Of a stretch of 64,000 bases of DNA, positions 25,340 through 34,634 are shown one piece after another. The translations under genes were made by a program, and so were the position numbers. The notes under the pieces were generated by a model. That model saw only the letters and a program-made list of their open reading frames with translations. It did not search any database and was not told the origin of the DNA. Each line of letters starts with the position of its first letter. Positions within the stretch are counted from its first letter, which is position 1. This stretch comes from Bacillota bacterium (GTDB taxonomy: Bacteria > Bacillota > Desulfotomaculia > Desulfotomaculales > Desulfohalotomaculaceae). The stretch covers positions 603,707 through 667,706 of the forward strand of contig VENI01000005.1 of the NCBI GenBank assembly GCA_009711615.1, in the 5' to 3' direction.

Positions 25340-26035
25340 TTATTCTTTAATTTTTTCTTGCCAATCTTTTTTAATTTCTTTGGCTTGTTCCACTGCAGGG
25401 CCTTCTTTCTCCAGTTCAATAAATTTATCTATTTCTTCCACTGCCGATTTGTAATCTTCTTTTCCATTGGCCATAATGTAGGCATATAACTGGTGGGCAC
25501 CGGCGTTGTCTTCACTTGCTTCCAGTACTTTTTTCACTTCTTTCTCTGCCTCTTCAAATTTGTTGTCATAAAAGTAAATGGTTGCAAGATTCATGCGGGC
25601 ATTTAAGTTGTCCGGTTGTATCTGCAATGCTTGGTTAATTTGATCTTTTGCCTTGTCATACTGCTGTTGATTAAAATACAGTGAGGCAAGATTTAGTTTA
25701 ACTTCAACATTATCCGGCTGCAGTTCAATTAACTTTTTATAGGTTGTTACAGCTTTGTCACCCTTGCCACTAATCATATATAGAGAAGCCAATTCTGACA
25801 ATGTCTTGGTATCTTCGGGGTTATCTTTCAGGTTGTTTTCCAGTTCATCAATTTTTTCCTGGAAGTATTTTTCTAGTTCTTCCTGAGTCATTGATTGTTG
25901 TTGTTTACCAGCAGTTTGGGTGGGAGCATTAGCCCACTGCATGGAACTCATGATTAAACCGGCTGACAGAACAATAATTAGAATTACAAATATAACTCTT
26001 GCTTGTTTTTTTAACCTTCTGCGATCAAAAAACAA
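25340..26035 (-). CDS. Membrane-anchored TPR protein
   Basis: The 231-residue protein has a basic N-terminus, one membrane helix (about 12-32), a Gln-rich linker, then about four tetratricopeptide repeats (about 55-210, with units such as YKKLIELQPDNVEVKLNLAS). TPR domains are protein-binding scaffolds; the partner is unknown. The start is a TTG at 26035, supported by AGGAGGAGG about eight bases upstream. It lies downstream of an M23 peptidase gene. Confidence 0.85.
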   Translation of the reverse strand: MFFDRRRLKKQARVIFVILIIVLSAGLIMSSMQWANAPTQTAGKQQQSMTQEELEKYFQEKIDELENNLKDNPEDTKTLSELASLYMISGKGDKAVTTYKKLIELQPDNVEVKLNLASLYFNQQQYDKAKDQINQALQIQPDNLNARMNLATIYFYDNKFEEAEKEVKKVLEASEDNAGAHQLYAYIMANGKEDYKSAVEEIDKFIELEKEGPAVEQAKEIKKDWQEKIKE

Positions 26036-26163
26036 CTATATCTCCTCCTCCTGTTAGTACAAACCTTTTAACATTATACCACTGTGTATTATGTAACAAA
26101 AGAGCTTTTAAGCTGGAAATAACAAGGTTGTTAAATAATACTGTGTGGCTTGTCCTAATATCA

Positions 26164-26190
26164 AACCCTCTGTGTAGTACACAGAGGGTT
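26164..26190. terminator. Terminator after the M23 peptidase gene
   Basis: AACCCTCTGTGTA is followed by CTACACAGAGGGTT, a near-perfect palindrome just past the M23 stop. The T run is short on both strands. Confidence 0.7.
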
Positions 26191-26202
26191 GTTTTAGAAC
26201 TA

Positions 26203-27576
26203 TTATATGTAATTCATTGGATTTTGGGAACTTCCGTTAACCCTTACTTCAAAATGAAGGTGCGGGCCAGTTGTGCGGCCAGTGTTACCTACCGCCCCAA
26301 TAACCTGTCTCATTTTTACTTGGTCGCCAACTTTAACATTTATTTTTGATAAATGTCCATAACGGGTAACTACTCCTCCACCATGGCTAATGTCGACGCA
26401 CTTACCATAACCTCCGTACCATCCGGCACGAATTACTTTTCCTGCATCGGCCGCAACAACTGCGCTACCATAGGAGGCACCAAGATCCACCCCTTCATGA
26501 GCGCGGCCCCAACGGGGACCATAAGCAGATACAAGAGCTCCGCCTGATGGTTTTGCCATTCTACCACCGCCAAAGTTACGTGATGCAACCAGCATCCGTG
26601 TTCCCTGTTCCACTACCTTGGCGGATGGTTCCTTTAATATTTTTTCATCAAGTACAATTTTTTCTTTCTCAACACCATTTTTGGCCACTAACCTGTACTT
26701 AACTTCTTTTAAACCGTCTTCGCCCTGCTCTACCACTTTGGTCTGTCCCTGCATCATTTTGGAGTTACGGTTAACCTTGACTGGTGCATCAATATTTTCT
26801 TCTACCGTTTGTTCATGAATTGATACCACATTAATTACCGGTGCTTTATCTGACAATTTAATTGCCTGGCCAATTTGCATTAACTCCGGCTTGAAATCCG
26901 GGTTGGCTGTGAGCAGTTCATTTACCGAGATATCATTCTTTGTGGCAATCTCCCAAAGGGTATCACCTTGCTTCACAGTATATTCCGGAACTATACCTTC
27001 TTCTTTTACCTTTGCCAGTGCTGTTTCTACATCGGTAGTCTTATCAGCCCTCATGGGCATTTCAACTACCTTAACCTTTTCTTCAAATTTCACTTCTGCG
27101 TCTTCAGCTGTTTTATACTCTTCTTTTAAGCTCAATAAAAACTTTTCAGCCTCTTTACTGTCTACAAAAGAAAACTGCGCTTTACCGTTTACCATAACTG
27201 CCGCACCCTGAATATTATAATTAAGAATTGGCTCTAAGCGCTGCTTTAGTTGTTCGCGGTCTATCAGTGTATCGCTTTCATCTTTTATTACTTTTTCCAC
27301 AGATATTCTTTGTACAATTTCTACATTATTTCCATACTTCTTACTCTGTTGATTAGTTATATCGTTAATTGCACTGTTAACATCATTTTCACTGGCCACT
27401 GTGGCAATTGTCTCTCCATTCACCATCACCGCATAAGCCTTGTTATAACCCACCATATATACAGCTGCAAGCACTACTAACATCACCGCAGACGTAATTA
27501 GCCCCACACGAATTTTTAAAGGTAATTTATTAAAAGGAGGCAGTTTTTCCATAGCAGTGATTTGCTTTCGGGACAT
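26203..27576 (-). CDS. M23 peptidoglycan endopeptidase with LysM and G5 domains
   Basis: The 457-residue protein has a membrane anchor (about 20-45), a SPOR-like or helical region, a LysM domain (about 200-245, YTVKQGDTLWEIATKNDIS), a G5 domain (about 255-325) and a C-terminal M23 domain (about 345-457) with zinc ligands in HEGVDLG and HLHFE. This is a cell-wall-bound DD-endopeptidase, as in sporulation or division hydrolases. Active-site motifs are intact. The ATG at 27576 has GAGAGGGG 12 bases upstream. Confidence 0.9.
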   Translation of the reverse strand: MSRKQITAMEKLPPFNKLPLKIRVGLITSAVMLVVLAAVYMVGYNKAYAVMVNGETIATVASENDVNSAINDITNQQSKKYGNNVEIVQRISVEKVIKDESDTLIDREQLKQRLEPILNYNIQGAAVMVNGKAQFSFVDSKEAEKFLLSLKEEYKTAEDAEVKFEEKVKVVEMPMRADKTTDVETALAKVKEEGIVPEYTVKQGDTLWEIATKNDISVNELLTANPDFKPELMQIGQAIKLSDKAPVINVVSIHEQTVEENIDAPVKVNRNSKMMQGQTKVVEQGEDGLKEVKYRLVAKNGVEKEKIVLDEKILKEPSAKVVEQGTRMLVASRNFGGGRMAKPSGGALVSAYGPRWGRAHEGVDLGASYGSAVVAADAGKVIRAGWYGGYGKCVDISHGGGVVTRYGHLSKINVKVGDQVKMRQVIGAVGNTGRTTGPHLHFEVRVNGSSQNPMNYI

Positions 27577-27769
27577 ATAATTTACAACCCCTCTCAGGTT
27601 CAGTTATTATTACTAATATGGTATGCACTGGTTAGCTTGCTAATTCTACCTAAAAAGCACAGTTATTATACCATATATCTACTAATGGGTAAATTGGTCA
27701 ATTATTACAAAAGGGTATAATAAATTAATGTTTTAGTGGTTCATTTGAGAATATAGAACTATATGACTC

Positions 27770-29122
27770 CTAATCATTTATTTGAATTAATTTTGACTGC
27801 AAGTAAAGAGCACATTCAAGACGTATTTTTGCCAGTTGACAACCTAGCTGATGTGGTATAGATAGATCTTTGTTAAATGAATAGGCATTGGCATGGCATC
27901 CTCCGCTACAGTAGTATTTTGCCCAGCACTTTACACAGTCTTTTTTATTGTATATATGTGCATCTTTAAATTTATTAATAATACTTTCCGTTAATTGGGA
28001 ACTATTAACATGACCGATTTCAAATTCAGGGCGTCCGACAAATTGATGGCATGGGTATAAATATCCTTCTGGGGTTACTGCCATGTATTGATGGCCAGCA
28101 CCACAGCCCGATAGGCGTTTGGCAAGGCATGGTCCTCCTTGCAAGTCAATATTAAAGTGAAAAAAATTAACCTTTCTTCCACTCTGAATTAATTCTAACA
28201 ATTCCCTTGTTAAATGCCGATACTGATCACTTATTTTATCTATGTCTTGCTCTCGAAGGGCAAGATCGTCTTCCGGATCGGCTACCACTGGTTCAACAGA
28301 TATATCATCAAACCCTTGTTCAAGCATATGGAGTACATCTTTACTGAAATCAAGGTTATGCCTGGTATATGTCCCCCTTACATAGTAACCGCCGGGGGGA
28401 TTATTTTTTACCATGCGCTTTATGTTTTCCAGCACCTTTTGATAGGAACCAGTTTTACCAGCAGTGGGTCGCATTTTGTCATGTACTTCTTTTCTACCAT
28501 CTAAACTTAAAACCACACTGATGTTGTTATCTATTAGATACTGTTCTGTTTTCTCATCCAGTAACAGTGCATTTGTGGTTAGTGTGAATTTGATTTTCTT
28601 GCCAATAGAAGTAGCCTTTTCCCGTCCGTACCGCACCAACTCTTTTACCACTGAAAAGTTTAGGAGTGGTTCACCCCCGAAAAAGTCTATTTCCACATGT
28701 TCTCTACCGGCACTTTGTTTTAGTAAAAAGTCTATTGCTGCTTGACCAGTCTCTAAACTCATCAAACTACGATCGCCGCCAAAGGGGCCCTGGCCAGCAA
28801 AGCAATACTTACATTTTAAATTACAGTCATGGGCAATATGCAAACATAAGGCTTTAACAACACTTTGTTGGGGACTATAATTCCCCTGAAGTGGGTCATC
28901 ACTAAAAAGCAAACCCTGTTCTACCAGTTCCTTTATATCATCCAATGCTTCTTGTATTTCCTTTTGGTTATATTCATCTTTATATTTTTCAACTATTTCT
29001 TGTTTAGAGCAATGTAAGTAGTCCTCAAGAAGATTCCAGATTAGATTATCCACCTGATGCAAGGCTCCACTGTGTACATCTAAAATCAGTTTAGTACCAT
29101 CAAATTCAAATTTATGTATCAA
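27770..29122 (-). CDS. scfB: SCIFF-peptide radical SAM thioether maturase
   Basis: This 450-residue radical SAM/SPASM enzyme has the [4Fe-4S] motif CNLKCKYC (about 96-103), an N-terminal peptide-binding RRE-like part, and a C-terminal SPASM region with CGAGHQYMAV, YPCHQF and CVKCWAKYYCSGGC. It joins Cys sulfur to the alpha carbon of partner residues in the SCIFF precursor. TTG at 29122 is chosen because GGGAGG lies nine bases upstream. The precursor gene is directly upstream. Confidence 0.93.
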   Translation of the reverse strand: MIHKFEFDGTKLILDVHSGALHQVDNLIWNLLEDYLHCSKQEIVEKYKDEYNQKEIQEALDDIKELVEQGLLFSDDPLQGNYSPQQSVVKALCLHIAHDCNLKCKYCFAGQGPFGGDRSLMSLETGQAAIDFLLKQSAGREHVEIDFFGGEPLLNFSVVKELVRYGREKATSIGKKIKFTLTTNALLLDEKTEQYLIDNNISVVLSLDGRKEVHDKMRPTAGKTGSYQKVLENIKRMVKNNPPGGYYVRGTYTRHNLDFSKDVLHMLEQGFDDISVEPVVADPEDDLALREQDIDKISDQYRHLTRELLELIQSGRKVNFFHFNIDLQGGPCLAKRLSGCGAGHQYMAVTPEGYLYPCHQFVGRPEFEIGHVNSSQLTESIINKFKDAHIYNKKDCVKCWAKYYCSGGCHANAYSFNKDLSIPHQLGCQLAKIRLECALYLQSKLIQIND

Positions 29123-29136
29123 GGAATTGACCTCCC

Positions 29137-29170
29137 AAAAAATTGAACCCAATCCTTTGTGGATCGGGCT
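29137..29170 (-). terminator. Attenuator-like hairpin between scfA and scfB
   Basis: On the minus strand AGCCCGATCC pairs with GGATTGGGTT (29146-29170, with G-U pairs) and is followed by CAATTTTTT, directly before the scfB ribosome site. A partial terminator here would yield more precursor than maturase. Confidence 0.65.
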
Positions 29171-29181
29171 ATGTGGAATAG

Positions 29182-29331
29182 TTATTTAGATTCTTTAGCG
29201 CAAACCTGATTGCCTACAGTACATGAAGTCTTACATGCTGATTGGCAGGATGTCTGACATTCACCGCATCCACCGGTTTTTACAGTATCCGCCAGTGACT
29301 TGTAATTTAAAGTTTTAATATGTTTACCCAT
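29182..29331 (-). CDS. scfA: SCIFF ribosomal peptide precursor (six cysteines in about 45 residues)
   Basis: The 49-residue peptide begins MGKHIKTLNYKSLADTVKTG and has six Cys in the pattern GGCGEC, SC, AC, SC, VC, ending AKESK. This matches the near-invariant SCIFF family of Clostridia. Two adjacent ATG codons (29334, 29331) follow GGGGATGAG; either could be used. The biological role of SCIFF is not established. Confidence 0.92.
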   Translation of the reverse strand: MGKHIKTLNYKSLADTVKTGGCGECQTSCQSACKTSCTVGNQVCAKESK

Positions 29332-29418
29332 CATCTCATCCCCTTTCCGTATTACATTATAATGCAAATATGGAAAGGCATCAATAAAACTGGAATAAAA
29401 ACCTTGGATATGCCTAAT

Positions 29419-29455
29419 GAAAAATGACGGGTAAAATTCACCCCGCCATTTTTCG
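29419..29455 (-). terminator. Terminator of the AGCS symporter gene
   Basis: AAAAATGGCGGG pairs with CCCGTCATTTTT on the minus strand with a terminal T run. It separates the symporter from scfA. Confidence 0.8.
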
Positions 29456-29467
29456 TGCAATGCTTTG

Positions 29468-30883
29468 TTATTTGTTACTATTGTTATCATCATCTCCCCA
29501 GCACTCGGTGTTGCTGATACCATGGATGCTAGAGGCTTGGAACACAGGATCTTTGCCTTCAGACCTTTGTTGGTTGTAATCTTTTAAGGCAGCAAAGGCA
29601 ATTTTTCCTAGTAGCGCAATAGCAATTAAGTTTACCACTGCCATCATGCCCATAAATAAGTCTGCTAAACTCCAAACAATGCTAATTTTTGCCACCGAAC
29701 CAAAGAAAACCATCCCTACAACAGCTATACGATAAATTGTTAGCCAGGTTTTGCTATTTTTAATAAATTCGATGTTTGTTTCCCCGTAGTAATAGTTACC
29801 AATTACTGAACTAAAGGCAAACATTAATACGGTTATGGCCAGTGCACTGGTAGCCCAATCGCCAATATGGCTACTTAATGCTACCTGGGTCAACTCAATA
29901 CCACTTAATCCTTCTGTTGTATAGGCTCCAGACAATATAATAACAAATGCGGTAGCGCTACAGATTACTAGTGTATCAATGAATACACCCAGGGCTTGAA
30001 TTAGACCTTGCTTCGCAGGGTGACTTACTTCTGCAGTGGCCGCAGCATTGGGCACACTACCCATGCCGGCCTCGTTGGAAAAAAGACCTCTTTTAATACC
30101 CATCATAACGGCGGCTCCCATACCCCCGCCTACTACTTCCTGTAGTCCAAAAGCACTTTTTACAATTGTGGCTAATACCACAGGAACCTCGCTTAAATTA
30201 AAGAGCACAATAAACAGTGCTACAATTATATATCCTCCTGCCATTATTGGTACAATTATCTGGGTAAAACTTGCAATTCTCTTGATACCACCAAAAATAA
30301 CTACGGATGTTGCAGCAGCAAGTATTATTCCAAGTATGGCTCTGTTAAATCCGAATGCGTTTTCAAAAGCCAACGTAATGGTGTTTGCTTGGACAGAGTT
30401 AAATACAAGGCCAAAACATGTGGTAATTAATATGGCAAATAAAACGCCCATCCACCTAGCATTAAGGGCTTTTTCCATGTAGTAAGCAGGTCCACCTCTA
30501 AATACGTTACCGTCTTTTACTTTATAGATCTGGGCCAATGTACTCTCTATAAAACCAGATGCTGATCCTATTAAAGCTATTAACCACATCCAAAATACGG
30601 CTCCAGGGCCGCCAGATGCAATGGCAATTGCAACACCCGCCAGGTTACCTGTGCCTACCCTAGAAGCAGTACTAACACAAAATGCCTGAAATGAGGAGAT
30701 TCCTTTCTTAGAAGCTCCAACACCGCCCCCAAGCAGTTTAATCATTTCACCAAGCATTCTAAATTGTACAAATTTGGTTCTCACAGTAAAATAGACACCT
30801 AAAACAATTAGCATGACAATTAGTACATAAGACCATAAAATGTCATTACCAAATGAAACTATACTCTCTAATAGTTCCAACAT
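29468..30883 (-). CDS. Sodium:alanine symporter (AGCS family)
   Basis: This membrane protein of about 471 residues has some 11 helices and AGCS signatures including STASRVGTGNLAGVA, GGPGAVFWMW and GMGSVPNAAATAEVSHPAKQG. It imports alanine or glycine with Na+. The ATG at 30883 (MLELLESIVSFG) fits family N-termini; AAGGAGTG is about 13 bases upstream, rather far. It is not adjacent to alaRT, though the substrate may be shared. Confidence 0.93.
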   Translation of the reverse strand: MLELLESIVSFGNDILWSYVLIVMLIVLGVYFTVRTKFVQFRMLGEMIKLLGGGVGASKKGISSFQAFCVSTASRVGTGNLAGVAIAIASGGPGAVFWMWLIALIGSASGFIESTLAQIYKVKDGNVFRGGPAYYMEKALNARWMGVLFAILITTCFGLVFNSVQANTITLAFENAFGFNRAILGIILAAATSVVIFGGIKRIASFTQIIVPIMAGGYIIVALFIVLFNLSEVPVVLATIVKSAFGLQEVVGGGMGAAVMMGIKRGLFSNEAGMGSVPNAAATAEVSHPAKQGLIQALGVFIDTLVICSATAFVIILSGAYTTEGLSGIELTQVALSSHIGDWATSALAITVLMFAFSSVIGNYYYGETNIEFIKNSKTWLTIYRIAVVGMVFFGSVAKISIVWSLADLFMGMMAVVNLIAIALLGKIAFAALKDYNQQRSEGKDPVFQASSIHGISNTECWGDDDNNSNK

Positions 30884-31017
30884 AATACCAAAGACACTCC
30901 TTTTAAATTGATTGCTATAGCATAACAAATATAACGTTTCGACAAATTTCTACATTGCCCTGCTGGTAATATATGAATATCTCTTGGTCGTTAGATATAT
31001 AATTTGATACATACATA

Positions 31018-31057
31018 AAAAAATAGAAAACGAGCGTTTATAAACGCTCGTTTTCTA
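31018..31057 (-). terminator. Terminator of the tRNA operon
   Basis: TAGAAAACGAGCGTTT pairs perfectly with AAACGCTCGTTTTCTA on the minus strand and is followed by TTTTTTT. Confidence 0.93.
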
Positions 31058-31064
31058 TACTTAG

Positions 31065-31140
31065 TGGTGACCCCTACGGGATTCGAACCCGTGTTACCGC
31101 CGTGAAAGGGCGGTGTCTTAAACCGCTTGACCAAGGGGCC
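31065..31140 (-). tRNA. tRNA-Glu (TTC), copy 2
   Basis: A 76-base cloverleaf with encoded CCA. The anticodon loop CTTTCAC gives TTC. It begins GGCCCCTTGGTCAAGCGGTT. Its sequence matches the copy at 31243-31318. Confidence 0.97.
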
Positions 31141-31159
31141 ATGCTGCATATTTTATTTA

Positions 31160-31235
31160 TGGTGAGCCATCCAGGATTCGAACCTGGGACACCCTGATTA
31201 AAAGTCAGGTGCTCTGCCAACTGAGCTAATGGCTC
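31160..31235 (-). tRNA. tRNA-Lys (TTT), copy 2
   Basis: A 76-base cloverleaf with encoded CCA. The anticodon loop CTTTTAA gives TTT. It begins GAGCCATTAGCTCAGTTGGC. Identical to 31339-31414. Confidence 0.97.
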
Positions 31236-31242
31236 AAGTAAG

Positions 31243-31318
31243 TGGTGACCCCTACGGGATTCGAACCCGTGTTACCGCCGTGAAAGGGCGGTGTCTTAAA
31301 CCGCTTGACCAAGGGGCC
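31243..31318 (-). tRNA. tRNA-Glu (TTC), copy 1
   Basis: Same sequence as 31065-31140, with encoded CCA and anticodon TTC. It is part of a roughly 178-base tandem Lys-Glu duplication. Confidence 0.97.
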
Positions 31319-31338
31319 ATTGCAACATATTTTATTTA

Positions 31339-31414
31339 TGGTGAGCCATCCAGGATTCGAACCTGGGACACCCTGATTAAAAGTCAGGTGCTCTGCCAAC
31401 TGAGCTAATGGCTC
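31339..31414 (-). tRNA. tRNA-Lys (TTT), copy 1
   Basis: First gene of the tRNA operon, anticodon TTT, encoded CCA. Identical to 31160-31235. Confidence 0.97.
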
Positions 31415-31449
31415 ATATTTCATGGTAGCCCGTCTTACCGACAAAAGTT

Positions 31450-31478
31450 ATGATACCATAACTAATATTTTAATGCAA
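31450..31478 (-). promoter_or_regulatory. Sigma-A-type promoter of the tRNA operon
   Basis: TTGCAT (31473-31478) and TATCAT (31450-31455) with a 17-bp spacer lie about 36 bases before the first tRNA-Lys. Confidence 0.75.
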
Positions 31479-31513
31479 TATGTAATTTAGAAATTTTTTA
31501 GAGAAAAATTTCT

Positions 31514-31659
31514 GCAGGAGTGAGGAGTTAGGAGTTAGTAGTTAGGAGGAAAAATACAAAAAATCAATTTATACAATGCTAATTAGCAGAAAACGCTTAT
31601 ATTCGAGGTATACGATTCGTAATCCTATAGTATTGTGAATACTGACTTCTGAATTCTTT
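31514..31659. repeat. Empty AGGAGTTAG-arm element between the tRNA operon and purA
   Basis: The left arm at about 31514-31549 reads GAGGAGTTAGGAGTTAGTAG. The opposite end at about 31636-31660 reads ATACTGACTTCTGAATTCTT, inverted and ending in the GAATTCTTTAA motif seen at other members. The 85-base middle has no clear coding. Confidence 0.55.
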
Positions 31660-31660
31660 A

Positions 31661-31689
31661 AAAAAACAGCCCCATTTGGGGCTGTTTTT

Positions 31690-31691
<2 letters not shown>
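31661..31691. terminator. Terminator of purA
   Basis: ACAGCCCC/GGGGCTGT flanked by A and T runs, overlapping the purA stop. It can work in both directions. Confidence 0.92.
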
Positions 31692-32985
<1,294 letters not shown>

Positions 32986-33007
32986 CTAGTATATCCCTTA
33001 ATTAGGA

Positions 33008-33080
33008 TGTTCAAAAAGTACGCTCGAGATCCACTTCGAAATCTACTTCTCGTGTCTATCGTGCTCCTTTTTAAACACTC
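33008..33080. repeat. Imperfect palindromic element between dnaB and purA
   Basis: Left end TGTTCAAAAAGTACGCTCGA and right end CGTGCTCCTTTTTAAACACT are imperfect reverse complements around about 35 bases containing CTTCGAAATC. The 270-base gap also holds the purA ribosome site; nothing else is recognised. It resembles short hairpin elements found between genes, but no second copy is in the window. Confidence 0.4.
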
Positions 33081-33241
33081 ACTATTAAAGTCGTTCTTAT
33101 GTATATTTCTACTACCGATGGTTTTTATGCTTTATCTAATTATTCCACCAGCTTGATTTGCTTGTGCAAAATTTATCAATCATTTAGCAAACACAATTAT
33201 TTTAGCATTTTAGTATATATTAGTAAAGAAAATTCTTAAGG

Positions 33242-34567
33242 TTAGCTATTATGTTCTTTATCTAGGTTTACAAACTTAGTATATTCTTCAAAAAATCCTA
33301 ATTCCACTGTACCCACTGGGCCGTTACGTTGCTTAGCAATGATAATTTCAGATATTCCCTTTTTTTCTGATTCGGGATTGTAGTATTCGTCGCGGTAGAT
33401 AAACATTATTATATCGGCATCCTGCTCAATGCCACCGCTTTCTCTTAAATCTGACATTATTGGTCTCTTGTCCTGTCTTTGTTCTACTGCACGACTGAGC
33501 TGTGAAAGTGCCACCACCGGCACATTTAGTTCTTTGGCCAGACCTTTTAGATTTCGAGATATCTCAGCTATCTCTTGTTGGCGGCTGTCACTGCGTCTGT
33601 CTCCCTGCATCAGTTGTAGATAGTCTATTATTATTAAATCAAGCCCCTTTTCTCCTTGAAGACGACGGGCTTTGGCACGAATTTCCCTTACTGATATGGC
33701 TGCTGTATCGTCTATGTATAATGGGGCCTCTGCTAAATATCCTGCAACTTCAGTGAGCCTTTCCCAGTCTTCGGTCTGTAAGGATCCGGTGCGCATTTTA
33801 TGTTGGTCAACCATAGCTTCTGCACACAGCATCCGTTGCACCAATTGATCTTTCGACATCTCCAAGCTGAAGACGGCCACTGAGGCATGACCTCTAACCG
33901 CGGCATTTAATGCCATCATTAGTGCTAGCGTGGTCTTTCCCATACTGGGTCTAGCGGCTAAAATAATTAAATCGCTTTTCTGTAATCCGGTGGTCATTTT
34001 ATCGAAATCTATAAAACCGGTGGATACACCAGTTGTATCGCCATTATTGTTTTGAATTGCTTCTATGTATTCAAAGATTTTTAGTAGAATCTCATTAACA
34101 GGTGTAAGGGCATCAGACTGCTGACGGTTGCTTAATTCTGTTAGTGATTTTTCCACCTGTCCCATCAGTTCCCCTACATCTTCTCCTTCATAACCCATGG
34201 TGGAAACTTTATTAGACAGTTGGATTAGCATTCTCAGCAGTGATTTCTCTTCTACAATACGGGCATAATATTCTACATTGGCAGTGGTAGGCACCAAACT
34301 AGAGAGGGTGGCCACATATGAAACACCGCCAACTCTTTCTAAGCCCCCATTTTGGCGAAGCTCTTCTGAAACAGTAATCATATCCACCGGAGAACCTTTA
34401 TCCACCAAGTCTAAGATTACTTGGTATATTTCTCTATGGCTATCGCGATAGAAATCATCAGGTTTGATAATACCCATCACTTTAAATACTGCTTCTTTAT
34501 CCAGAAGCATGGCCCCTAAAACTGACTGTTCTGCATCTATATTCTGTGGTGGTACTTTATTAATCAT
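33242..34567 (-). CDS. dnaB: Replicative DNA helicase DnaB
   Basis: The 441-residue helicase has an N-terminal DnaB domain (about 8-110) and a RecA-like C-terminal ATPase with Walker A ARPSMGKTTLAL (about 207-218), DYLQLM and the LRESGGIEQDADI block. It is the replicative hexamer that unwinds DNA ahead of the polymerase. No intein is seen. It lies in the usual rplI-lonC-dnaB-purA run. Confidence 0.95.
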   Translation of the reverse strand: MINKVPPQNIDAEQSVLGAMLLDKEAVFKVMGIIKPDDFYRDSHREIYQVILDLVDKGSPVDMITVSEELRQNGGLERVGGVSYVATLSSLVPTTANVEYYARIVEEKSLLRMLIQLSNKVSTMGYEGEDVGELMGQVEKSLTELSNRQQSDALTPVNEILLKIFEYIEAIQNNNGDTTGVSTGFIDFDKMTTGLQKSDLIILAARPSMGKTTLALMMALNAAVRGHASVAVFSLEMSKDQLVQRMLCAEAMVDQHKMRTGSLQTEDWERLTEVAGYLAEAPLYIDDTAAISVREIRAKARRLQGEKGLDLIIIDYLQLMQGDRRSDSRQQEIAEISRNLKGLAKELNVPVVALSQLSRAVEQRQDKRPIMSDLRESGGIEQDADIIMFIYRDEYYNPESEKKGISEIIIAKQRNGPVGTVELGFFEEYTKFVNLDKEHNS

Positions 34568-34609
34568 GTACGTACCCTCCCTTTTACATAAGAGGTGGTT
34601 GGATAAAGA

Positions 34610-34629
34610 AGGCGGCTATAAAGCCGCCT
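34610..34629 (-). terminator. Terminator of lonC
   Basis: AGGCGGCTTTATAGCCGCCT on the minus strand, followed by TCTTTATC, just past lonC and before dnaB. Confidence 0.75.
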
Positions 34630-34634
34630 GTTAC

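Noticed and set aside
30036..30482. 148-residue plus-strand ORF over the AGCS symporter
   Set aside because: Antisense shadow of a well-supported membrane protein gene.
31226..31444. 72-residue minus-strand ORF over the tRNA genes
   Set aside because: It is a translation of tRNA-Lys and tRNA-Glu sequence (for example GSNPGWLT from the T loop).
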